64,000 bases of DNA from Delphinus delphis (GCF_949987515.2 NC_082693.1:15310994-15374993), one strand, 5' to 3'. Positions 1 to 11,088 are shown, numbered from the stretch's first letter. Numbers and translations are program-made. The notes: generated by a model not told the origin, from the sequence alone.

Positions 1-707
1 AGTTCCCTTGTATGTTATTTGTCATATTTCCCTTGCTGCTTTCAATAATTTTTCTTTGTCTTTAATTTTTGCCAATTTGATTACTATGTGTCTCAGTGTG
101 TTTCCCCTTGGGTTTATCCTGTATGGGACTCTCTGTGCTCCCAGACTTGGATGGCTATTTCCTTTCCCATGTTAGGGAAGTTTTCGACTATAATGTCTTC
201 AAATATTTTCTCGGGTCCTTTCTCTCTCTCTCTTCTCCTTCTGGGACCCCTATAATGCAAATGTTGTTGCGTTTAATGTTTCCCCAGAGGTCTCTTAGGC
301 TGTCTTCATTGCTTTTCATTCTTTTTTCTTTATTTTGTTCCGCAGCAGTGAATTCCACCATTCTGTCTTCCAGGTCACTTATCCATTCTTCTGCCTCAGT
401 TATTCTGCTATTGATTCCTTCTACTGTAGTATGCATTTCAGTTATTGTATTGTTCATCTGTTTGCTTGTTCTTTAATTCTTCTAGGTCTTTGTTAAACAT
501 TTTTTGCATCTTCTCCATCTTTGCCTCCATTCTTTTTCCGAGGTCCTGGATCATCTTCACTATCATTATTCTGGATTCTTTTTCTGGAAGGTTGCCTATC
601 TCCACTTCATTTAGTTGTTTTTCTGGGGTTTTATCTTGTTTCTTCATCTGGTACATAGCCCTCTGCCTTTTCATCTTGTCTATCTTTTTGTGAATGTGGT
701 TTTTCAT
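1..707 (-). pseudogene. LINE-1 ORF1 remnant, frameshifted
   Basis: ORF1 encodes the RNA-binding trimeric coiled-coil protein of LINE-1. The likely start codon is at 707. A lysine- and glutamate-rich N-terminal part runs to about 440. The frame then shifts in a short repetitive aaacaaacag stretch near 450, and the coiled-coil to RRM junction (a segment containing SDLEDRMVEF) is read in another frame to about 215. It shifts again in a GA dinucleotide run at about 219-234. A single-base loss near 135 shifts it a third time, and the C-terminal domain can be followed to the window edge. At least three frame breaks make it non-functional. Confidence 0.85.
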
Positions 708-1080
708 CCACAGGCTGCAGGATTGTGGTTCTTCTTGCTTCTGCTGTCTGCCCTCTGGTGGATGAGGCTATGTAAGAGGCTTGTGCAAGTTTCTTGATGG
801 GAGGGACTGGTGGTGGGTAGAGCTGGCTGTTGCTCTGGTGGGCAGAGCTCAGTAAAACTTTAATCCGCTTGCCTACTGACGGGTGGGGCTGGGTTTTCTC
901 CCTTTTGGTTGTTTGGCCTGAGGCAACCCAACACTGAAGCCTACCTGGGCTCTTTTTGGGGGCTAATGGCGGACTCTGGGAGGGCTCACGCCAAGGAGTA
1001 CTTCCCAGAACTTCTGCTGCCAGTGTCCTTGTCCTCACGGTGAGCCACAGCCTCCCCCACCTCTGCAGGAGACCTTCCAA
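631..1080 (-). other. Open frame in the LINE-1 5' UTR, overlapping the ORF1 start
   Basis: A 149-codon frame on the same strand as the LINE-1 occupies the last part of its 5' UTR and overlaps the first 77 bases of ORF1 in another frame. The predicted peptide is rich in Ser, Pro, Lys and Arg and shows no domain I recognise. It differs from primate ORF0, which is antisense to ORF1. It may be a chance frame in a GC-rich UTR or a conserved upstream ORF of this subfamily; one copy cannot tell. Confidence 0.35.
750..761. promoter_or_regulatory. CTCF-like core motif in the LINE-1 5' UTR
   Basis: The 12-mer gccctctggtgg is the reverse complement of the common CTCF core ccaccagagggc. It sits in the LINE-1 5' UTR just upstream of ORF1. 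CTCF binding at repeat-borne motifs is well documented in mammals, but binding here is only an inference from a short match. Confidence 0.35.
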
Positions 1081-1589
1081 GGCTAGCAGGTAGGTCTGGT
1101 TAAGTCTCCTATGGGGTCACTGCTCCTTCCCCTGGGTCCCGATGCACACAGTACTTTGTGTGTGCCCTCCAAGAGTGGAGTCTCTGTTTCCCCCAGTCTT
1201 GTTAATGTCCTGCAGTCAAATCCCACTAGACTCCCAAGTCTGATTCTCTAGGAATTCCTCCTCTCGTTGCCGGACCCCGAGTTTGGGAAGCCTGTTGTGG
1301 GGCTCAGAACCTTCACTCCAGTGGGTGGACTTCTGTGGTATAAGTGTTGTCCAGTCTGTGAGTCACCCACCCCGCAGTTATGGGATTTGATTTTATTGTG
1401 ATTGTGCCCCTCATACTGTCTCATTGTGGCTTCTCCTTTGTCTTTGGATGTGGGGTATCTTTTTTGGTGAGTTACAGGTCTTCCTGTTGATGATTGTTCA
1501 GGAGTTAGTTGTGATTCCGGTGTTCGCGCAAGAGGGAGTGAGAGCACATCCTTCTACTCCGCCATCTTGCCAATAAGCTCTATAGCTGG

Positions 1590-1790
1590 TATATGATTTT
1601 TTAATAAAGTCTTTTGTATAGTCAATATAGTCAAAATATAGTCATAATGTCAAAATTCTTTCCTTCATGTTTTGAGTTTTTGTGTCTTTTTAAAGAAATC
1701 CTCACTATCAAAAGATCATATAAATATTTTTTCTGTATTTTCTTCTAAATGGCTTTAATTTTTAATTTACATTTAGTGTCTTAATACACT
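1590..1790 (-). mobile_element. Old LINE-1 (L1M) ORF2 scrap
   Basis: On the minus strand this resembles the LINE-1 ORF2 3' region: the plus strand shows tgtctttttaaagaaatcct and a downstream ttacatttagtgtctt, both degraded forms of a familiar L1M segment. It is highly diverged and borders the 5' end of the LINE-1 at 1-1571, which may have inserted into it. Confidence 0.5.
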
Positions 1791-2058
1791 GAGCCCTATG
1801 TGGTGGAATATTTGGGGAGGGGGTCATAAGAATAAAGGAAAAACAGTGATTTACTTGATGCCAACATATCTGACCATTAAAAATGTTTTAATGAAGAACA
1901 TTAATCACATCTCTCAGAACCCCTAATCTTCTGTGGAGCATAGTCTGGAAAATTCTGGAACAAATTAATTCTATCTAAAATGTCAAGAAAGGAAACCAAC
2001 AATTCAGTGCCCTCCAAGGGGAAAGCTCTATTCTAGGCATGTCCCCATAACTCATTCA

Positions 2059-2080
2059 TCCTAAAAAAAAAAAAAAAAAA
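2059..2080. repeat. Poly(A) tract in unique sequence
   Basis: A run of about 19 A in otherwise unremarkable AT-rich DNA between 1790 and 2310. No SINE or LINE body is recognisable upstream, so it may be a simple repeat. The rest of 1790-2310 holds nothing I can name. Confidence 0.7.
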
Positions 2081-2311
2081 GCCTAATATTAATCCTATTT
2101 TACAGATTCCTAAGATCATCTAACTGTGAGAATAAAATCTGAGGCCAGGTTTCTGAGTTCAGAGTTCATTTCCTTCCATTTTCTTCCCACCACAAAATCC
2201 TTGAGTATTTTCTGAAGCTGAAAGATAGTCTGATACATTGGGATTTTAAGACAAATTTAGACACTGGAAAAGAGAGGCAATGACTCTGGCAGAAAGTTTA
2301 CTTGCTTTTAA

Positions 2312-2840
2312 ATATATATGTAATACATACAATGGAATATTACTCATCCATAAAAAGAAATGGAATTGAGCTATTTGTAATGAGGTGGATAGACCTAGAG
2401 TCTGTCATACAGAGTGAAGTAAGTCAGAAAGAGAAAGACAAATACCGTATGCTAACACATATATGGAATCTAAGAAAAAAAAATGTCATGAAGAACCTAG
2501 GGGTAAGACAGGAATAGACACAGACCTACTAGAGAATGGACTTAAGGATATGGGGAGGGGGAAGGGTAAGCTGTGACAAAGCGAGAGAGAGGCATGGACA
2601 TATATACACTACCAAACGTAAGGTAAATAGCTAGTGGGAAGCAGCCGCATAGCACAGGGAGATCAGCTCGGTGATTTGTGACCGCCTGGAGGGGAGGGAT
2701 GGGGAGGGTGGGAGGGAGGGAGACGCAAGAGGGAAGAGATATGGGAACATATGTGTATGTATAACTGATTCACTTTTTTATAAAGCAGAAACTAACACAC
2801 CATTCTAAAGCAATTATACTCCAATAAAGATGTAAAAATA
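2312..2840 (+). mobile_element. LINE-1 3' end (end of ORF2 plus 3' UTR), 5' truncated
   Basis: Starts inside the ORF2 C-terminus (the tatacaatggaatattactc block, decoding to a TMEYYSSIKRN-like motif) and runs through the 3' UTR with its G-rich stretch (about 2550-2725) to the polyadenylation signal in ccaataaagatg near 2822. The same 3' UTR recurs at 34768-34954 and, inverted, at 18023-18500, so the three copies belong to one or closely related subfamilies. The G-rich 3' UTR block is typical of mammalian LINE-1. Non-functional. Confidence 0.92.
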
Positions 2841-2845
2841 AATAA

Positions 2846-2879
<34 letters not shown>

Positions 2880-2880
2880 A
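2841..2880. repeat. Compound (AAAT)n(TA)n(TG)n microsatellite at the LINE-1 tail
   Basis: The A-rich tail of the preceding LINE-1 has become a microsatellite of AAAT, then TA, then about nine TG units. This is a common fate of LINE-1 tails, and the TG block is probably length-variable between individuals. Confidence 0.9.
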
Positions 2881-2944
2881 AGCCACGGCTTTTTAAAGTA
2901 TAACCCAGATTTTACAATTATTTTGAAGTTAAAAACATTTATCA

Positions 2945-3135
2945 GGATTCAAATCCTGTAGACCTCAGTTCAAACCTGTTATACCAAGCAAGCTATTTTC
3001 CTATCCTCAGTTAAAGGAGGATAATAACAGCTACTGCCCAGGACTGTTGGAGAGATTACATGAGTTATATAGAAAAAGCATCCAGTACTCTGTCTCGTAC
3101 CTAACAGGCACTGAAGTATTAATTCCATTAAATCT
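2945..3135 (+). mobile_element. MIR SINE
   Basis: Diverged MIR. It keeps the block around gacctcagttcaaacctg, the core with a degraded 'paired cctcag...taa' region and gataataacagc near 3021, and the 3' part with gtacctaacaggcactgaag. MIRs are ancient tRNA-derived SINEs shared by all mammals, so this marks the flanking DNA as old. Confidence 0.8.
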
Positions 3136-4756
3136 CAATTGCATTATACATATGAGCCCACAACACTCCCCCACACACACCAAAAGGTCCCTACAACCTA
3201 AAGAATGTTGGAAGCTATTATTGTCCTCTCTCCTTTTTCTTGCTTTCCTTTTCTTTTTCTTCAGCCATTGTCTCTTCTTCCCAGCCTCCCGCTCAGGCAG
3301 CACTGTGTTGGTAATACTGAACTTATTCTATAAACAGGTATCCTGTTATTAATTATGATGAGGTTCAGCTCAGTAGAGCTAAATTACTTTCAGAAGGCCA
3401 AGTCAGTGCCAGAATGAGTCACCAAGAAACTGAGACTCTTCCTCCTTCCCTCTGAGCTTTGTTCCCACAGTGGCCACAGCTGCCTACAGGTTCTTAGAGG
3501 CTGGAGTTACTGAAGAGGGACGGAGACAGTGACCTCTGATGTCTTGTTGCTTATCCTCCCCCACCATCCCAGCAACGAACAAGCTGGCATCCACAGGGAA
3601 TTAGTGGGATCATATCAGGGCAAAGAAAGACGTCACATTGATTCTGTCTCTGGTTCTCCTCCGCAAACCTGTTTCTTTCCCATCAGTTTCACTCTCATTC
3701 TTTGTCTTTCTCTTTCTCTCTCATTTCTCCTTTGTTAAGTGCTTCTTCCCTCTCGCTGCTATTTTCCTCCTCTTTGTTCTCCATGTGACATCTACCATCT
3801 CCATCCTATCCTCGTTCTCCTCCTCATCTCCTCCCCCTTCCATATTCCATTCAAAAATAATGATAATGATAAAGATAACAACAGTAATAAACAGTTGTCT
3901 GCTGATTGTACTGCAAGAACATGAAGTACTTTCCGTTAGTGATCACAGGTGGCTTCCCAAGTCCTGCCAGGCTGGTGGTAGAATTGTTGGCCACAGTGAG
4001 GCAGGTGGGGGAGTGTGGGTGGTACCCAGTAAGCAGCCCACTTGAGTCACTCTACTGCCAATCCTTCTGACAAGGAAATGTCTAATGCAGGCAAATGCAT
4101 GGTAGCTCATTAAGTCTGTGTTGCTAATGTACTCCAGTCAATCACAATGCAGTTTCCAATGGAAAATTCCCAGTCTATGAAAGTAAAACAAATAAATGAG
4201 ACTGAATGGATGTTTTAACTAAGACTGTGACATCATCTCTTGATTTTATGTCTGTCCAGCTTTTGTTCTGTGAATGAGTAGGCTTGTGCTTTTCAGTGCA
4301 ATGTTGTAACACACACATATGCTAACAAATTATACTGGAATGCCTGATGAAGCCTGCATCTACCCAGACAAATCATCTGGTAGAGATACCCAATGTAGTT
4401 AATTTAGTATAAGTTCTTACCTTCTCACATATAGCAATTTAAAAATGGACTCAGATGCATCATTACCTCAAACTCTTTACTTAATTCTGCCTATAATTTT
4501 GCCTTGATCTTCTAATTTATATTTACTCAATATTTTTATTTTAAAATCTTGTTGTTTTTAACATACTTGTTTATCTTTTTTTGTATAAGCACTTCAAATC
4601 CCTTGTGGAACAGTTTGAGTTTAAAAATAAATAAATGAAGTAATAAACTCTGTCTTTACCCAATCATCAAAACTATACATCTTGATCTCTACTCTCACTT
4701 TTAGTTCATAGGTTTTTCTTTCATTTTTACTGCCTCATTTATTATTTGACCTCATG
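3136..4756. other. Unique sequence, no gene found
   Basis: No repeat family or exon is recognised. It contains a pyrimidine-rich stretch at about 3655-3840 (CT-rich, reading open by chance in two frames) followed by a short (AATGAT/AAGATA)n-like patch at 3855-3895. Open frames up to 135 codons lack domain character and are best explained by the low stop density of CT-rich sequence. Confidence 0.6.
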
Positions 4757-5097
4757 ATGTAGACTGAATGTTTGTGTCCCCTCAAAATTCATATGTTGAA
4801 AACAAATTCCCAATGGGATGGTATTTGGAGGCGAGGCCTTTGGGAGGTCAATAGGTCATGAGGATTGAGCCTTTATGATGGGATTAGTGCCCTCATTAAA
4901 GAGACTCCAGACACTCCTTCACCCCTTCTGCCATGTGAGGACACAGGAACTGGGAAGCAGGCCCTCATCAGACATCAAATCTGCCAGCACCTTGGTCTTG
5001 GACTTCTCAGCCTCCAGACCCATGAGAAATAAATTTCCATTGTTTATAAGCACCTTGTCTACGGTACTTTGTTACAGAAGCTCAAACACACTAAGAT
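4757..5097 (+). mobile_element. MLT1 (MaLR) solo LTR
   Basis: Recognised by the LTR start tgtagactgaatgtttgtgt, the block aaaattcatatgttgaaa, the internal ccatgtgaggacacagg near 4932, the polyadenylation region gagaaataaatttc near 5022, and the end cacactaagata. MaLR LTRs come from an extinct ERV3-class retrotransposon active in early placental mammals. No internal region is attached, so it is a solo LTR. Confidence 0.88.
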
Positions 5098-5597
5098 ACC
5101 TCATGAGAGTATTTGATTCAAAGATTTCATTAGAAGACAGACAAGCTTCATTTTATCAGGGTTATGTGAACCTTTTTAATCTACACTCATGTAAGTGAAG
5201 AATAGATTTGGAAAAATAGCAACACACACTAGCTATTCATTGGCTACTATTCTAAGCGAAATATCTGGGAAGTTCTGGCTTGAAAGTACTTGTTTTGATA
5301 TGAATTATCCAGGTGAAGTATTTCAAGCCACATTGAGCTTAAAGGCAGGAATTCAGCAGACACTGTTGTCAGCCTTCCCTTTATTAGTTCAAGGCTCTAT
5401 TAATAAACAAATTAATCACAAGGAAGAAAGTTTCCTCACAACCTATTGGAAGTTTCTATTGCATATTGAAGCTTTGATTTGGAAAATTAATTCATCGGTA
5501 TTCATGGACTAAAGCTGAGAACTGCTATTTATATCTTTCTCTTCTACATTCTTGAGGGCTACAGCATCTTTTTCACCACTGAGTCCCCTGGAATAGG
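5098..5597. other. Unique sequence, no gene found
   Basis: AT-rich sequence with a 105-codon open frame at 5195-5512 on the plus strand. That frame has no recognised domain, no Kozak-like start and no splice or polyadenylation context, so I treat it as chance. Confidence 0.55.
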
Positions 5598-5790
5598 TCA
5601 TGGGCTCTGTGGTATAGTGGTCAGATTACAACCCCAGCTCTGCCAGTTATAATCTGTACACTTTAGGGTAACCTGCTTAAACTGTCTATACATCAGATTT
5701 TTCATCAGTATAACAAAATAATAGTTCTTAGAAACTAAAACAATACCTGCATACAGAAAACGTTTGATAAATCATAAATATATGGATGGA
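5598..5790 (+). mobile_element. MIR SINE
   Basis: The tRNA-like head ggtatagtggtcagattaca is clear, followed by ccagctctgccagtta, a degraded core, and the 3' part with aacaatacctgcata and the degraded cgtttgataaat. The head resembles a tRNA but is a SINE promoter relic, not a tRNA gene. Confidence 0.85.
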
Positions 5791-6108
5791 ACAGTTAAAT
5801 TTCTTCATAAGTGAATAACATAATAGCTGAATTATATGTCTGTATCTCTAAAATTCTCGAATAGGGATGCATGAGGAAAGGTTCTAATTAGTGATTACTG
5901 GTTATCCCAGTTGGCATCATCAAGTGGTTGATGACACCTTCCCAGGCATAGACATGGTGCCCATAAAAAATGACTCAGTATCCAAAGCTGCCTTTTAGAT
6001 TTAAGCCTGTTCCAGCCATGGCAAGCATCCCAACAGTAACACATTTTTATTGTATTTCATGATCAATTGAGCTGTGTATATGGACAATCCCTACGTGCAC
6101 ACGTGCAA

Positions 6109-6155
6109 ACACACCACACGCACACACACACACAGACACACACACACACACACAG
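6109..6155. repeat. (CA)n microsatellite
   Basis: About 20 CA units with a few interruptions (acg, aga). It lies just upstream of a MIR. Confidence 0.95.
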
Positions 6156-6157
6156 AA

Positions 6158-6425
6158 TAGCAACATGGCCAAAAGACTAGATTTTGCCATCAGACCCAGA
6201 CTGAGGTTTCCGTTCTTCTACGTATTAGCTAAGTGGCCTTCGGCAAGTTAAACTCGCTAAACCTCAATTTTCACTTGTAAAATGGAGATAATACCTACTT
6301 TAAGGGCTGGTAAGTAGAAAAACAAATGAGACAATGTATGTAAATCATTTAACCTAGTGCCTAACACACATGAAGCATTCATCAGGTAGAAGCTGCTATT
6401 ATTATTGTTGTTGTTGTTATCATTA
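6158..6425 (+). mobile_element. MIR SINE with trinucleotide tail
   Basis: Long MIR copy: the gtggccttcggcaagttaaa block, then the core aaaatggagataatacctac, then cctagtgcctaacacacatg. The 3' tail has drifted into an (ATT)n(GTT)n trinucleotide repeat at about 6400-6434. The order and spacing of MIR blocks are preserved. Confidence 0.9.
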
Positions 6426-6434
6426 TTATTTTAT

Positions 6435-9224
6435 CATCCCAAATTCTGAGAGATTTTTCATTAAGAGGTATATATAAGATTGGTTACAAAATAATTTTAT
6501 TTTAGTTATGAAAAACAAGTTTAGCAATTTTAATCTTTTACAGAATTTGTGATGCTGCACTTGCCATCTTGCCTGCCCTAAAACCTAAAAAGTAGATAAA
6601 TTCATATTAATATGTATTGTGGATAAAAGCTTGAAGTGATAATTAGGTAAGAGGCTGCCATGATGTTTCTAGATGACTGGGTTGGAGTGACTGGTTGTTC
6701 AGGTGGCATTATTATTAATAATGGTGATAATTATTAAACCCTTTAATGTCCCATAATTACAAATGAAGTTGCCACTGAAATGCCACATCAAAAAAATTTT
6801 ATTTTCGTTTATGAATTCCATTACTTTGCTCACCATTAAGCATGGTCCGTAGATGTCAGTACTCATAATGATCCTTCTTTTCATGCACATTTTGCTTTGA
6901 ACAATTTCTTCCAGTACATTTGGTTGGAAGGTAATTGGCCTGTATCATATTTCTATGTGCCTTAGAAGGACGGGAAGGGACTTAGAGGGAGAGAGTGAAA
7001 GACCTCACTACATTCAACACAAAAGAAAGAGGGGTAAAGGAGACTTTATCAACAGACTAATATTTTAGAAAAGATTCATTTGCCTGAAAGTGTTGAAGAA
7101 AGAGACCTTGGTCCTTTAAGGGAATCTAACAGGCAAGTGTGAGGACAAGTCAAAAAGCACAACTGAATCTCATCCAGAGGAAAATATCTGAATATAAAGG
7201 AAGCCAAGCTGGGTTTGGAGAACTATATAAAGGAAATGTAATGTAATCAAGTCTACCTGGATATTTTCCAGGGTCAGTTCTGTGTTATTGTGGTAGCAAT
7301 TTCATTAATCATTTGTATAGCTACAAACTTGATACTCACTCGGTGTACATTTATTTTTTAAGCCAACCTACACTAGCTCCTTGTTTCACTTTACAAAAAA
7401 TTTTTAGGGCATTTTCAACTTCCGGTTTGCAGATTTAATCTCTGAATAAAATTCTGGAAGACACTTCAGATGATTTGACAGCAAAGAAAATGCTTTACTT
7501 TATATCTGGCTTCAAAGAAGCCAGTTATATCATCATCCTGTTTTCAGTGTGTAATAACTTCATTCAATAAATCTTTCATTCAATAAGCATTTCCTGAATA
7601 TTTGCTAGTATCTTATGCATGTCATTATTCATGAAACCAAGTATAATCTGATCCCCTACACTACTATTCCAAGGCTAAAACCTTTCCCAAGAGTCTTGAT
7701 ATTTTCAGAAATGCAGAATGTCTTCTTGCCAACTACTTCAAACATTGTTCACCTGGTGTGAGTTGAAGACACTTCAGTCTATCTTTATCACCTGTACTCG
7801 GAGGGTCAGAATGAATAAAGCACAAGGGAAGAAACAACAGAAAGGGTGTTAGAAGCTGAAGCTCCAAAATGAGGATGAGAGAGAACTGAAGCACTGACAC
7901 AGATAATTCAGTCACTGACTCCCTTCCTGTTGAGTACCCATGGGATCTGGAAGCTCTCCAAAGGCTTGAAATATCTTGTCTTAAAAGTGGTCCAGTAAAG
8001 TCATTCTCACCAGATGAAATGCAGAGAACACACAGTTGCTGGTGAAGAAGTAGAATTTCTGATGGCCTTACATTTCTCAGGGAATAAAAGGTAGAAACAC
8101 CAAGTGTTTTGTGATCCTTTTAGGGTCTTCAAAACGTTTCATAAAGCTACTTCAGTTCCAAGTAAACGTTTCTTCTGATAGCAGATTAGAAGTCCATGAG
8201 TCATGCTTTGATGGTAAGCATACCATTCATTAATAATGTACATAGTACTCACTTCCTAAAACCATTTCCCTAGTGGCATAAAGATTTTTCTTAAGGGATT
8301 CATTCCAGGGTTCTCATTAGCATTATCTTTTATGACCTTAATGAACATCAGTGCCTACTTTATAGTGTGGAGGTTATTGTCAAATGCCCTATGTATGCAA
8401 GCAAGTAAACTGAGAGAAATGTTTAATTTCTGAGGCTCTACTTACTACTCTGCGTAGGTGTTTAACAAATGCCTAAAGAAGATCTAGCATACAAAGCTCA
8501 GACTTCAGAGTGAGAAATAGTTTATAATTTTCAATTCCAAATTAAGCGTGAGCCTGATAAGACTGTTTCAAAATATAAATCTTTTTACAGGTAAAATACA
8601 AAAATTCCTGGGTAAATATCAGTTTTATAAATGCATTAGTAATTTGGTTATGTTTTCTCTGTGTTCCTGAAGTAGTCTACTTAATCATAGAATATTTTTT
8701 CAAGAATGTAAGATTCATTTTTCATATTTTAAATAATTGCAACCTTAATAAAGCCAATGTTTGTGCCTTACCTCATTTATGCTGAGGATTTTTAACAACT
8801 TATTGTGACTTAGAAAGGTCTCTCCAGAAAACACATGAAATTATTTTCAGGATTAAGTAAGGAATTCTCAACTATATTTACCCCTTTTCAGCCATGATGG
8901 CAAAAGTGTTTAGCTTGCAATTTCAAGCCCTATTGATCCCAAACCAATAGTGACTTGTATTTAAAGTAAGCATCTCAGAGGAATAAATTAGAAAAATATA
9001 AGGAAATATGACCTGAAAATACTTGGCACATACTTTTTTCCCTTCTTGGAAGCTGAGTGCACTATATGTATATGACCAAACAAATGAATTTAGATTAGCA
9101 GTTATTAAATTAGAATCAATGGTAACTCTGAAACTGTATGACAAAGTATGAGCGTGTGCATGCATGTTGGGTAGGGGGAAGGAGAGGAAGAGAGAATACA
9201 CAGAGATGGAATAATTTCTACATA
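6435..9224. other. Unique AT-rich sequence, no gene found
   Basis: Nearly 2.8 kb with no convincing repeat apart from a weak ancient-repeat block at about 7560-7625 (cattcaataagcatttcctg). Open frames are short (60 codons or fewer, one of 113 on the minus strand near 8923-9264) and carry no domain. No CpG cluster or splice-site pairs of note. Confidence 0.55.
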
Positions 9225-9355
9225 TCAGGCCTTGTTCAAGGCACTGGAAATACAGTGTGAACAAGATAGGGTTCCTGACCTCAAGTAGCTTATATTCTTG
9301 TCAAGGAATACAGGCAGTAAGATATATAAACAAATAAATAAATTTCAGAAATGTA
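9225..9355 (+). mobile_element. Ancient LINE-like 3' UTR fragment
   Basis: The series caaggcactggaaatacagt, gaacaagatagggttcctga, agcttatattcttgtcaagg and a final aaacaaataaataaat follows an old mammalian interspersed repeat whose name I cannot fix. Related modules lie at 30262-30370 and 33095-33420. Confidence 0.55.
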
Positions 9356-9369
9356 TCCCTAATTTAGGA

Positions 9370-10480
9370 TCTAATTTGACTTAAGTTCAAAATAATGAGA
9401 CCTCAAAATCAAAAATGGCCAAAAAAGAGGCCATAGAATCCACTGTGAGGATGAGCAGAAAAGATAGACAACAGTGTTAGGGCATCAAAGACTCAGCTTT
9501 AGAATTATTAGATCCAACACATAAAAGAACATGTACAAATGTTACAATCTTTTAAAATGTATGGTCCAAAAAATGATCAAGGAAGAAGTAACAATCAGAA
9601 ATCACCATAAAGAATTATGGGAGAATCAACATTTAGAAATAAAACATAAATAGGGTGAAGATGGAGTCTCAGTGAATGAGTGGGGCATCAGAACAGAGCA
9701 AGATGGTAAACTGGAAGAAAGATTAAAGATGTTACCTAGGGTGCTGTACAGAAAGAAAAAAAGAATTGTATGAAATAATAGAAAAAGGAGATATTCTAGC
9801 ATGCATTCAACTGAGTCCCAGAAGGAGAGAACATTTTAAAATGCAGAAGAGATAGGTTTGAAGACACAATCAGTGCAAACATTTTCAGAATTGATAAAGG
9901 ATATATATACAAGAAGTTCCACATACACCAAACAGGATAGATAAGTGAGATCCACATGGGGACATTTTTTATAAGGTTACAGAATGCCGAAAACAAGAAA
10001 AAAAAATTTGAAGCAGATGGAGAGAAAAGACAGGTCATTTACTAGGAATGATAATTATACTGATAACTAACACTGTTAGCAACAAAGGAAGCCAAAGACT
10101 GAGCATTACTATCTTCAAAGTCTAAGAGAATGTAACTGTCAATCCAGAATTGTAAATCCAGCAAAACTATCATTTTAAAATGGGAGTAAAATGAAGATAT
10201 TTTCAAATGAACAAAAACTGAGGGAGCTTACCACCAACAGACCTTCACTGAAGGAAGTTATGTAAGTTATGTACTTCGTGAACAAGTTATGTAAGTTATG
10301 TAAGTTATGTACTTCGTGAACAAGAAAAATGATCCTATAAATGTTATACACAGTTAACATAGATTTTTGTGTTGATGGTTGCACAGCTCAGTGAATATAT
10401 TGAAAATCATTTAATTGTACCCTTTAAAAGGGTGAATTGTATGGTGGAAGAATTATATCTCAGTAAAGGTGTTTTTAAAG
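9370..10480 (+). mobile_element. Old L1M 3' region
   Basis: The part from about 10070 is clear: ccagcaaaactatcatttta, gacattttca-like and aacaaaaactgagggagctt blocks, then the terminal ttgtgttgatggttgcacag, ccctttaaaagggtgaattg and aattatatctcagtaaaggt near 10455. This is the usual end of an old L1M (or HAL1-like) copy. The upstream 700 bp are A-rich and less certain. A local tandem duplication lies at 10255-10321. Confidence 0.75.
10255..10321. repeat. Short tandem duplication (29-bp and 38-bp copies)
   Basis: Copy one (10255-10283) is two 9-bp units aagttatgt followed by an acttcgtgaac tail. Copy two (10284-10321) has three 9-bp units and the same tail. The duplication lies inside an old L1M and is exact, so it is younger than the element that contains it. 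Confidence 0.95.
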
Positions 10481-11088
10481 ATTCTTCTTTGCAACATAGA
10501 CTGTGTGACTTGAAAACTTGGCAAAATGAGTATCCAGACTTCTCTTTTAAACCGTTAATCTTGCTGGGGTTTAATGCATAAAGACAGTTACACTGATGTG
10601 CATCTCAGTTTGATAGTGGAAACATACCTAGAGTTGCCTATGAATCAAGAATATTTTTTAGTGAAAGCTTATAAGGTTTTAAGCTCATACTTTACTAATT
10701 TAATTAATTAATATATATAACCGTTTTAAAAAACATAGACTAAAATAACTTCTTAACAGTACTGAAAAAATATTTCCAAAGACAAAACTGTAAAACAAGT
10801 TCAGATAAGTCCCAATTTTTCATTCCTGTTTCCCTAACTATTCCCTCCCTCCCACGTTGGTAATTAATATTTGACTTCTATTTCCCTCATTTCTCAAAAA
10901 CTGGTATTTCAGAGGTAGAAGACTAATATATCCATATTTCATTTATTACACTGAAAAAGCACAGTGACTTTTAGGTGTCTGCATCCAGAACAAGTTTGAG
11001 AACTATCTTAAATCTAACCACAGACACTGGACATAAGTGTCTTCCAGAGCCTTCAGGAACCAGCTAAAGACAAAGCCCTTTCTTTTTT
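10481..11088. other. Unique AT-rich sequence
   Basis: No repeat or gene is recognised. It includes a TTAATTAATTAATATATATA patch at about 10698-10718 that is simply AT-rich. Confidence 0.5.

Larger units (their letters stand above)
1..1571 (-). mobile_element. LINE-1, 5' UTR and start of ORF1, continues off the left edge
   Basis: Read on the minus strand this is the 5' end of a LINE-1. It begins near 1571 with the typical start ggcaagatggcggagtagaa, followed by about 860 bp of GC-richer 5' UTR and then ORF1 from about 707 down to the left edge. LINE-1 is an autonomous retrotransposon; the 5' UTR holds its internal RNA polymerase II promoter. Most LINE-1 copies are 5' truncated, so one that keeps its 5' end is less common. 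The rest of the element, including ORF2, would lie outside the window. ORF1 is broken by several frameshifts, so this copy is dead. The subfamily is uncertain, but it looks like a cetartiodactyl lineage. Confidence 0.9.

Noticed and set aside
3638..4045. 135-codon frame on the plus strand
   Set aside because: It lies in a CT-rich tract where stops are rare. The peptide is Ser/Leu/Phe-rich without a domain, and overlapping frames are open too.
5598..5640. tRNA-like ggtatagtggtcagattaca
   Set aside because: This is the degraded head of a MIR, not a tRNA gene.
6109..6155. Regular repeats as a possible CRISPR array
   Set aside because: It is a CA microsatellite; there are no spaced direct repeats, and the genome is mammalian.
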